Assembly: GCA_003049485.1 (NCBI GenBank)
Contig: PYST01000082.1
Span: forward strand, 60,495-124,494
DNA from: Ophioceras dolichostomum
Lineage: Eukaryota; Ascomycota; Sordariomycetes; Magnaporthales; Ophioceraceae
Length of the DNA: 64,000 nucleotides
Direction: 5' to 3'
Below the pieces are notes generated by a model. The model searched no databases, was not told the DNA's origin, and saw only the letters and a program-made list of their open reading frames with translations. The translations under genes were made by a program, and so were the position numbers. Shown piece by piece: positions 55,549 to 64,000 of this stretch (within the stretch, counting starts at the first letter, position 1; each line of letters begins with the position of its first letter).

Positions 55549-58500
55549 TTTCCTTTTTATGCCTGGCCTAGTTCTGTTTTCTTGACGAGAAGGACAGGAA
55601 TAGGGGTAGGAAGATGGAGCGCTGCACCGAGGGACACCGTTCGACTCTCGACAAACGACCAGACTTCCACGCTAGTTGGTGTTTGTTCTTCTAAGAACAG
55701 TCCCCCTTGTCGAGAGTGCCCCAGCACCTTTAGGATTCAAGGCGGGAACGGGAAAGGATCCGCGGCCTGCGATGAGGGGTCTTCCGTCCGGGTAGATGGC
55801 GGTCGGGGTGCGGGGGTCTTGTTGGGTGGAAGATGTGGTTGTCAAATAAAATGACAACGATATACACGAGAAGCACCTCAGCGTCTATTATTCTGTGATT
55901 CCAGAGACGAAGCTGTGGATATCGCTCTGCTGGTTTAAGTCTCGCCCGTAAGACAGAGTAGTGGATTCTAGATCGGAGAATAGTCGAGGTAGAGGTCGCA
56001 AGTACAACGTATCCTACCCAGACATCTACCTATCTATCTAGGTCGGTAGGCAGGTACCAGCCATAGGGAATCTGAAGAGAGCTGAGACGCAGTTCAACCG
56101 GTAAGGGAAGAGGGAGGGGAGGGTCAGGGCGACGGCTGATGGCTATCTGGAGGCGGAGGACGGAGGCGTATGCACTGCTGCTAGACTTCTGCTCGACTCC
56201 TGCCGGGCTTCTGAGCTGCAGAACTGCAGAGGTTAGCGAGGGCAGCGCGCATGAATACCGAAAGTGCTCCACAGATACCAAAAGCGGTTGGGTAAAAAGC
56301 AGCAGCATAGCATTGAAATGTGCCGGCCTCCTTGGCCTGCTTGACTGCTTTGCTCCAGTGCACCCGCTGTCATGACAGCACACGTGGGGTTGCATCGAAG
56401 ACTCCAGCGAAAGCTCTCGCTGATGGTCTGACGGCCATGAAGGCTGGTAGCTAGAGGCTAGCAAGGAGGAACCTGACCCTCCATCTTGCGGTACAAGACA
56501 CTGGCTGGCTGGGTTCCCATTCCTACCATCGCCACCACCGCCGGCATCGCATCACCAACCTTCTGGGGCTGGTTGAACCCCGCCTTCGGGGGGAAGATAT
56601 GGGAATTGTGGCAGTCGGTTGTTTGGCGGGGATCACATCGAATGGCAGTTCCCCACACTTTGCAGGGGTCTTTTGGCATCTTTTCAGGCTCTGACCAACC
56701 ATATCTATCAGATTGGGGAGATAAAGTAACCCCGCCGATCCAAGAGTACCCGACCTCTATCGCGTCGTGAAGGTCCTCGTCTCTCTCAGAGCACGCCAGC
56801 CACCATCCACATTGGGTGCAGAGGCCCTGCATGTCGTGAATCTCGCTGGCCTTCTGCTTTCGGTACCAGAGTCAAGCATGCGGGATTTTATGGCTTCAGC
56901 TAATTCCAGTATTTAGTATTTCAGAGCCCTGGTGCAAGAGCCGTACACAGTGGACTTTAAGATGCGGTGGTCCCATTGCCTACAGCAGGTACTCATCTGT
57001 ATTCCCCCACTGATACAGTGGGCCAATCTCAGCAGCTTCAAGCGGCTGTCCCCTTTTTCGACGACAAGCGTTCATCGCAGAGACTCATCCAGTCCGAACT
57101 CCAACGAAGCTTTAAAACATCGAAGCGATGGCAGGTGGAAAGGTTGAAGGTTTCCAGTACACATCCCCTCCCCGACCGTCGGATTGCGGCACTTGCGATT
57201 CTTCGACCGAGCCCTTTCTCATTGGCTGGAGGCTGTCTCGTTGTCCAGGACGAGGGTGGTATGGAAGCGGGATGGCGGCTGGGTCGTGCTTTTGGGACGC
57301 TCCCCCGCTGTCACGCTGATGATGAGCACTTTTTTCCTCCGCTGGAGCTAACTTGCCACACACAAATCTCAGGGAAGGCGAACATTTCGGCTCGCTGGTT
57401 TTGGAGATTCCGGTTTAAAAATGTCCCTGTTTGGCCGCGCTAACCCGTGAGCCAATGCTTCAAGGACACGCCGGAGAACGGCCAGCCAAAGTTGACAACC
57501 AACAGCCAACCCAGCAGCCGACAACCCCAACAAGTCAACCCCAAAGTCAACCCAGCCATGGGGAAACGGCTCGGATTCCGGGTCATACGCAACTAATCCC
57601 AATATCAACTGCATCTCGACAATTCATGGACCGAGAAAAGAAGGTCGAAGACGCACATGCCCGGAAATACCACGGCCACATGCTTTATTAGTTTATGAGC
57701 TCCTGCCGTGGTTCATGTCATGGATGCCATCGCGTTTCCACCACTAGGGGCAGAAGAAGCGGGACAAAGCGGATAGATGACAGAGAATATACTGCTTCTT
57801 CGAGCAGTTGCTTCTTCACCGATGTCTAACATACCTGCCCGCCTACCTGACTTGCCTCAAGCTCGGCTCGCAATGCCCCGCCTCCCTCTTCTCCTCCTAC
57901 TCATCCTCCTACCTACGCATCCTAGCTACTCCTCCAACCTACTCCGACCTGTCCCTTTCCCATAAATGCACTCCGCAGTCACACAGACGCCATCCACTTA
58001 TTCCCAGCCAGGCAGGACATATTGAGTGCAGGTGTGCGTGCATGCTGCAGCCAAGCATCCACGATGCAATAGCGGGAGAAGCCCCAGCTGATCGTACGGT
58101 CGTGGGATACCAGGCGTCGAGGGTAGTCATAGCTTTGACATACACATACCTGCTCTTGACATGGCGGAATTGGTTGCCCACCATGTCGAGACTTGCTGCA
58201 CTAACAAGTCTACCTCTCCATCCACACTGGAGTCTAGCAAGTGTGGCAACAAAGAGGGAAGTACGTCGGGATCATATCCGTATGCATCTCGGCCGCACTA
58301 AGGCTGGCAGGAAATGTCAATCAAGGAGGCAGGGGGGACACCTCACCTAATGTAGGTAGCCGACAGCTTCTGTTGCTTTTGATCCACCTCTGCCCGAAGC
58401 GAATCCGCCTTGTCGGATTCATCCTGCTCTCTCCCTCCCAAGCACTTTGTCATTGAATGTCTACAAGGTGCCCGTCGACTTGCTCTCCAGTGACTAGTAG

Positions 58501-58700
58501 AAGCTAGCTGCCCGCCTCTCTCATGTTGTGAAGGTTTCATTCTCAAACTCGGAGCTAGTTTGAGGATACATATCCAAGCTATACAAGGCCACCTACCGGA
58601 CTTTGTTTGAGGCGAATGTCCCCTTTTTCAAAGCTCTTTAGCACAGATCAGCACGCACAGCTCCCGCCTAGATATCACTGGTAGCCCAGCGCCTGTCATC
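55549..58700. other. 3.1-kb intergenic region
   Basis: No supported gene. Frames up to 180 codons exist on both strands but start from non-ATG codons or overlap and show no family features. Short CTACCT/TAGGTA-type repeats occur near 56020-56056 and 57895-57930. The last few hundred bases are the promoter/leader of the gene at 58701. Confidence 0.5.
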
Positions 58701-60356
58701 ATGGTAACTCTCAAGGCGGCTTCCACCCTTGTGGTGGGATTGCTATACTCGGGTCTGGCAGCTGCCTCGTGTGCCAACGTGCTGACCCCGAGCTACAAGG
58801 CACCAGTGGTTGCGTCAGGATGGCAGGCTCAAATAGTCGCAGCCGGGCTGAGGAAACCCCGGAGCATCGAGTTCGACAGCAGCGGCGGCTTGCTCGTCAT
58901 CGACGCCGGAAGGGGCCTCTACCGCCTGACCTTCAAAGATCACGGCGGTACCTGTCTAGAGTTGGATCAGATGACGGTTGTACTCAACAACACAGGCGTG
59001 AGTACCTCTACTGTCTCTTGAACGATGAGCCACGCTGTCGCTCACGATTACATCCGGTTGTTGCCCATTTGACTGACTGACTGACTGATATCCGCCCTAA
59101 CTTGCAGCTGAATCACGGACTGGCTCTCTCGCGCGATGGGAGGACGTTGTTCGTCTCAACGCTCGAATCAGTGTTCCGGTATACCTACGATCCAACCACA
59201 GGCACCGTCAGCGGCGGCCCGCAGGTGATGGTGACTGGGATGCGCAACGACAACCTCCAGACCCGCACGCTCCTCCTGTCCAAGAAGGAGAGCGGCATGC
59301 TGCTGGTATCGCGCGGCGCGTCTCAGGACTTCGACCCGCAGGCCCTGAACGTCAACAGCGGCATCTCGCAGGTCCGAGCCTTCGACGTCAGCCAGCTCAC
59401 GGCCGGCTCGTCGGCCCACGTGTTCGGCAGCAGCGGCCGCAGGATGGGCTGGGGCCTGCGCAACAGCGTCGGCATCGGCGAGCACCCGGTCACGGGCGGC
59501 ATCTACAGCCTCGACAACTCCGTCGACGGCATCACCCGCTCCGGCCAGGACGTGTCACACTACAACCCGGGCGAGGAGCTCAACTTCCACGGCTACCTCA
59601 ACACGTCCACCCAGTCGCAGAGCGGGAACTACGGCTACCCCACCTGCTTCGCCGTCTGGAACGCGTCCACCATCCCGGACGGCGGCGGTCTCCGGGTCGG
59701 GAACCAGTTCGGCGTCAACAATGACACCGCCAACAGCGACGCCACTTGCAACGGCGGGAGCTATGTCTCCCCCCGCTTGACCTTCCCTGCCCACTACGCG
59801 CCGATGGACATCAAGTTCAACACCGCCGGCGACACCGCGTACATCAGCTTTCGTGGAAGCCGTAAGCCAACCCTCCCCTTTTTTTTCTTGCTTTTTTCTA
59901 CACTCTACCACACCCATCATCGCCTCTGACTAACGCAACTACCAACCACCAACCACCATCTCCCTCCTTCCCCGCGACACAGTGAGCAAAACAAACCCAG
60001 TAGGCTACCGCGTCGCGACAGTCGCCTTCGACGCCACGCGAGGCGACCCCGTGGCCCCGACCGACAGCACCAGCGCGCTCGCGGACCTGATCAGCAACCC
60101 GGATGGCAACACGTGCCCGGACAGCTGCATGCGGCCCGTCGGCCTGAACTGGGACTCGCAGGGCCGGCTGTGGATGGCGGCCGACTCGACGGGCGAGATC
60201 TACGTGCTGCAGAAGCAGCCCGGCACCCCTACTTCGGGCGCTCCTGGGGTGATGGTCACGGCCCCTAGCGCCGCGAGCTTTGGTAGAGGCCGGGGAAATC
60301 TGGTGCTGTGCTATCTCGCTGCTGGCGTCGCGGCTTTCATGATGCTGGTTGTCTGA
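58701..60356 (+). CDS. Secreted, probably GPI-anchored sorbosone/glucose dehydrogenase-like beta-propeller
   Basis: Three exons: 58701-58997, 59108-59861, 59983-60356; 474 aa. The sequence resembles the soluble quinoprotein glucose/sorbosone dehydrogenase fold, a six-bladed propeller. Residues 1-22 form a signal peptide (LVVGLLYSGLAAAS). Propeller-like repeats include LRKPRSIEFDSSGGLLVIDA, LNHGLALSRDGRTLFVS, WGLRNSVGIGEHPVTGGIYS and MRPVGLNWDSQGRLWMAAD. The C-terminus has a small-residue stretch (GVMVTAPSAASFG) and then a hydrophobic tail (YLAAGVAAFMMLVV) with no basic residues after it, the pattern of a GPI signal. Enzyme activity and cofactor are inferred only from the fold. The first intron contains a short TGAC repeat. 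Confidence 0.85.
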
Positions 60357-60916
60357 TTGTGTTTTTTTAGTTTGATACCTTGGGTACCTACCTTCCTGCC
60401 TGTGTCTTTGCTCTCGTTTCAAATGATTTCGCATTAATTTCTTTCTTATACACCTCTGTCCAGTATTAGCACGCAGAAAAGCTGTCCTTACCGAAAGCGC
60501 AATGTGAAACTACTATGATATCTATCACGAGTGGAGTGACTGAATGCTATGAATATACCGGTTTTACCTTGGGCGGAACGACCAGAAGCGGACCGACCAT
60601 GCACCTAGAATTTAACCTGCAATGTCTCGCATCGTTTCAAACCGGGGCGTCATACAAAGAGCCCTCCTGTACGCTTTCAGTGCGAAACTACGAGGAGGCG
60701 GTGGGTGGTTCCGGTCTCTCGACGTCTAATGAATCCTGGAACGTCGATGGAAAGATATTTGAGGACACCTAGAGAGTCACAGTCTATACCACGCTCATAT
60801 TATCCCCAAGCACACTTCTCATATCATCTACGCAGTCAATATACTACTACAGTCATATCCACTCGCTGCATCAGCCAGCCAGATGGACGGTCACAGCCCC
60901 ACGCTAGTCATGCCTC
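60357..60916. other. Convergent 3' intergenic region
   Basis: 560 bp between converging genes. No gene supported. Confidence 0.5.
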
Positions 60917-62439
60917 TCAGAACAGCTCCCACAAAGGCCGCGGGAGTCCAGTCGGCATCTGCGGAGCTCTCGACCTGGCGCCAGACCCAGAGCCGGCAGC
61001 AGGCTTGATGGTAACATAGACGACCCTGCGCGGTGGAGCGCCAACTGTGGCCGACCGTGAGGAGAGTCCGTAATAGTCCGAGATGGAGTGCGTGAGCCAC
61101 CGCCTGTGGATTAGAAAGAAATGTTACGTTAGTCAAGGCCCAGACAAACAAACGCCGGGCCGGCTCACCAGCAAAGAGAAAGCAAATGGGGAGGGGAGAG
61201 GAACACCCACTTGAACGCGCTACTTTCGTCATCACCCAACGAGTCAAACACAACACCCGAGTCTACAGTGCCCTTGTCACGCGTCTCACGATGCGCCTTC
61301 TTCCACAAGCCCACTTCTCGTGCCGCTGCCGCCGCCGCCGTGGACTCCCGCCGCCTCCCCACAAAGACGATCTCCTCGTCCTCGGAGTCCAGCCCGCTCT
61401 CACCCCCGCTGAGCGGACTGGTTGTTTTCCCCGCTTGCCTCTGCTGCTGCTTCTGCTTCTGCTGCTTTTGCTCTGAAGCCGCAGCAGCAGCAGCCGCCTG
61501 CTTGAGCCGGGCGTCCTCCTCGATCAGGAACCGACGCACCGGCTCCTCCAGCACGCGAACCCAGCTCTTGAGCGCAGGCGTCCGCTTGGCCGTGTCGCGC
61601 AGCTCACGGGGCACGCGGCCGACACTCAGGGGCGCGGTGGCCTCATCAGCAGCCTTGGACTTGGCCTTGGCTTTGAGCGGCGCGGCGGCAGCAGCGGAGC
61701 CTGAGCCTCCGATCCCGCCAGCAGCAGCAGAAGCAGCAGCCGTAGACGACGGAGTCACAAGCAACAGCCCCGCATCAGCCAGCTGCTGCCTCCGCCTCCG
61801 CGCCGCAGCAGCCCGCGCGCGCTCCTCCTCGACGTGCTGCCTCAGCCCGCGGTCCCACAGCTGCGCGACGTGGTAGGGCACGTGTTCGTGCACCGGGTGC
61901 GTCGGCGCGGGCACCATGTCGGCGGGCTGGGGCGGCACCGCGCCGGGCACGTGCATCAACCGGTCGTTCTCCCACCGGCGCCGCTGCCGGCTGCCCTCGT
62001 TGCCCTTGAGGAGCAGCTCGCGGCGGCGCTGGCTGTCGCGTCGGGAGGGGGGCCTGCGGGGGGGCGCGATGCCGCCTATGCCGCCCTCGAGATCAACAAC
62101 ATTGGGGCGGGCGGCTGGCGTGGGTGTGGGAGCGGACGTGGCCATACCCCGCCCGCCGGCGCCGGCGGCGGTAGCGTCGAGAGGGATGGAGAGCGGCGTG
62201 CCGGTGCCGCGGGCTACGGGTGAGACGCTGAGCGCCTCGAGCGCCGACACGGTCCATGCCTCGATGTCGACGCTTGAGGCTACTGAGGGCGCGTGCTGGT
62301 GGCCCGGCACGTGTCCGTCGTGGTGGTGGATTTGGCTGTGGCCTTGAGCGTGCTCGACCCCCTCCGCCTCGTGCTGGTGAGAGGTGGTGGTGGGGGACAT
62401 GAGCGACGGCGGAGGGGGGACAGCATTGTAAATCGCCAT
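60917..62439 (-). CDS. R3H-associated N-terminal domain protein with C-terminal R3H-like segment
   Basis: Two exons, 62439..61211 and 61103..60917; intron with donor GTGGGT and acceptor ATCCACAG; 471 aa. The R3H-associated N-terminal domain (PF13902 type) is seen as SQRRRELLLKGNEGSRQRRR, then WENDRLMHVPGAVPPQPAD and HEHVPYHVAQLWDRGLRQHV. The C-terminal exon gives FKRWLTHSISDYYGLSSRS, an R3H-like start, with RRVVYVTIKP. R3H domains bind single-stranded nucleic acid. Between them are His-rich, Ala-rich and Gln/Lys-rich stretches (the EQKQQKQKQQQRQ run near residue 325) and an acidic SEDEEIVFVG patch. No signal peptide or membrane segment. The role of the family is not established. Confidence 0.88.
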
Positions 62440-63414
62440 GGCTTTCGTTGCTTTTACTCTATATTTCGGGGGTGATTTTTTGGGTTTAATATCTGTGGTT
62501 GTGCGAAAACCTAGGGCAGGCTCTCTTTGGACTAGCGATTTTGGTCTTCACAAAGGCAGAGAGTTAGGTGTGGGTGGCGAAGATAAGAAGAGAGAAATAT
62601 CGTTCCCTCTAACGCCGCGGGCACTGGAGAAGGGAAGCTGGGCGGACAATGATCAGGCGAAGGGATCAACTACTGAGCCCGTTAGCTCAAGGCAGAGAAG
62701 GTCGTGTTCGGGAAGTGAGGTCGATGACAGGCGATGATTCGAAGTCGCTCATATCCTACACTTGGTCTAGGTGTCAGCTATCGAGCCCGTTGCAGTCATC
62801 TCGCCGAGTTCCGGGGTTAGTGGTTAGTGGACTGCTTTCAATCTCTGACCAATCAGAGCACGAGCGCAGAGGCACATGGGGGAGAACGAATGTGCCCCAC
62901 AGAGCATTATGGAGAGCCTTAGGCTGAAACAGCCCTGTCGTCCCGGGACCCCCTGACCTCAACAGGCTTCTCCTCATTCATCACTGAAATCACTGACATC
63001 GACGACTCGCACATATCAATAAGTTAATATTGATATTCATATGAGATTGGTATAAAACTAAAGGACTTTAATCCAACGACGTCTTGGTATTATTACAAAA
63101 AAGCCTTCCATCAGTCTTCGCGTCCCTGACCCCGATTCGATCCTAGTCGTCTTTCCCATCCCCGTCTTGTCTTTTCTCCAGTTCCTGTTGCCAACAAGTG
63201 AACGTCTCTTAACTCCCATCAGCCCAGATCCTTGAGCCGCACTCGTGGTAGTTGCCGCTTGAGACTTATCACGGAATGGGCAGGAGTTGTAAATGGATAG
63301 AGAACAGATAAAAGAGATTTTAAGCTAGAGGTAAGAAAAGCAGTCCTGGCCGCCGCCCATGGCTGATAAGGTTTGTTAACTTTCCTCCTTTTTCGTCTAT
63401 CCGTCCACAGTTTC
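62440..63414. other. Intergenic region between two minus-strand genes
   Basis: Holds the promoter of the R3H-associated gene and the 3' flank of the partial membrane-protein gene. A plus-strand TATAAAA at 63051-63057 followed by a pyrimidine-rich block (63110-63190) looks like a promoter, but only very short frames follow. No gene supported. Confidence 0.45.
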
Positions 63415-64000
63415 TCATGTGCCCTCCTTCCTAAGGAACCCGGGGATGCCGTCAAGCGTCGGCTTGTTCTGTGACAGACCGTTCATGCTATCGCGGAGCG
63501 CCATCTTGCCCTGACGGATTTCGAAAACGGGCATCGACTCCTTCTCCCTCCCAATCCCCGAGGCGCCAACACCGTTGCTGCTACCGTTGCCGGCGGAGTA
63601 GGACGACTGGCTCGTCAAGCCTGCTCTGCTGCTGCCGCGGCTGTCGCCAACGCCAGCCTCCGGATCCCGCATTCGATCTTTCCCACCTGCGGTGCCTCCT
63701 GCTCCTCGTCCTCCTCCCCCTCGTCCACTGGTCCGCCAGAAGTTGCCGAAGTACCGCATCGGCGACCGGGGGCTGCCGTCCGAGGAGGCCGGGTTGAACC
63801 GGAAGTTGGCGCTGCGCAGGCTGCCGCCCCTGGTGATGCTGCCGCCGCTGCGGTCCGACCGCCGCCGCGGCAGCCACCCGTTGATCCAGGCGGCGAACCC
63901 GGCGAAGGACCCGCCCCGCTTGCGGCCCCACATGACGAACATGACGGCGATGACCATGACGGCCGCGACGCTGCCGACCACCGGCGCCGCGATCCATGCC
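63415..64000 (-). CDS. C-terminal part of a single-pass membrane protein (cut by window edge)
   Basis: The frame is open from the window edge to the stop at 63417-63415, so at least 195 residues are visible and the N-terminus lies outside. The visible part begins with a transmembrane helix (APVVGSVAAVMVIAVMFVMW) followed by a basic GRKRGG, then a cytosolic tail rich in Gly, Ser and Arg ending DGIPGFLRKEGT. The layout suggests a type I membrane protein, similar in plan but not in sequence to the one at 54172-55548. I do not recognise the family. Further introns upstream are possible. Confidence 0.75.
   Translation of the reverse strand, partial: AWIAAPVVGSVAAVMVIAVMFVMWGRKRGGSFAGFAAWINGWLPRRRSDRSGGSITRGGSLRSANFRFNPASSDGSPRSPMRYFGNFWRTSGRGGGGRGAGGTAGGKDRMRDPEAGVGDSRGSSRAGLTSQSSYSAGNGSSNGVGASGIGREKESMPVFEIRQGKMALRDSMNGLSQNKPTLDGIPGFLRKEGT

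Noticed and set aside
56458..56832. Overlapping frames of 94 and 124 codons on opposite strands
   Set aside because: Cys/Trp-rich, non-ATG start on the plus strand, no conserved motif; typical of chance frames.
57808..58350. 180-codon plus-strand frame upstream of the sorbosone-dehydrogenase-like gene
   Set aside because: Low-complexity and repeat-rich start, Cys-rich composition, overlapped by a minus-strand frame, and no domain; treated as non-coding.
62660..62720. A-box-like GTTAGCTCAAGGCAGAG
   Set aside because: No B box with the expected GGTTCGANNCC follows at the right distance and no cloverleaf forms.

Overview
The window is nuclear DNA of a filamentous ascomycete (Pezizomycotina), most likely a Sordariomycete. 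The signs are short spliceosomal introns with GTATGT/GTAAGT-type donors and CTNAC branch sites, strongly GC-rich third codon positions, pyrimidine-rich promoters with CAACA-type leaders, class V and VII myosin-like chitin synthases, and a HET-domain protein. No rRNA, tRNA, transposon or bacterial-type operon was found. Nearly all genes are intron-split, so coding regions were assembled by joining frames at splice sites; each join given below keeps the reading frame and family conservation where a family is known.

Layout. 1-3.9 kb: mostly intergenic, with a hidden 63-aa spliced gene on the minus strand (868-1139). 3.9-6.4 kb: five-exon MATE transporter. 7.3-9.1 kb: membrane-anchored polyQ protein preceded by a candidate short spliced uORF. 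9.6-10.6 kb: zinc metallopeptidase of the plant basic-secretory-protein family, divergent from stu1 (CLASP microtubule regulator, 11.5-15.0 kb). 16.5-20.1 kb: ubiquitin-activating enzyme uba1. 21.3-23.1 kb: Xi-class glutathione transferase (ECM4/GTO type). 23.9-39.3 kb: head-to-head class V and class VII chitin synthases flanking a 3.7-kb shared upstream region. 40.0-42.6 kb: mitochondrial PDK-type kinase and a four-exon I9 proteinase inhibitor. 43.2-46.9 kb: BMS1 ribosome-biogenesis GTPase. 47.9-49.0 kb: D-xylose-reductase-like aldo-keto reductase. 49.8-53.8 kb: large HET-domain protein. 54.2-55.5 kb: type I membrane protein. 58.7-60.4 kb: secreted, probably GPI-anchored sorbosone-dehydrogenase-like protein. 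60.9-62.4 kb: R3H-associated protein. 63.4 kb to the edge: C-terminus of another single-pass membrane protein.

Themes. Several genes bear on the cell surface and polarised growth (two chitin synthases, CLASP, membrane and GPI proteins), but most of the rest is housekeeping and I see no biosynthetic cluster. The most interesting signals concern how genes begin: uba1 has two in-frame starts with weak then strong context and an NLS-like extension; the glutathione transferase has an in-frame upstream ATG whose extension looks like a mitochondrial presequence; and both chitin synthases have long, strikingly AUG-poor leaders with probable 5'UTR introns. Several very small or intron-dense genes (63 aa, 71 aa, perhaps 28 aa) would be missed by simple ORF calling.
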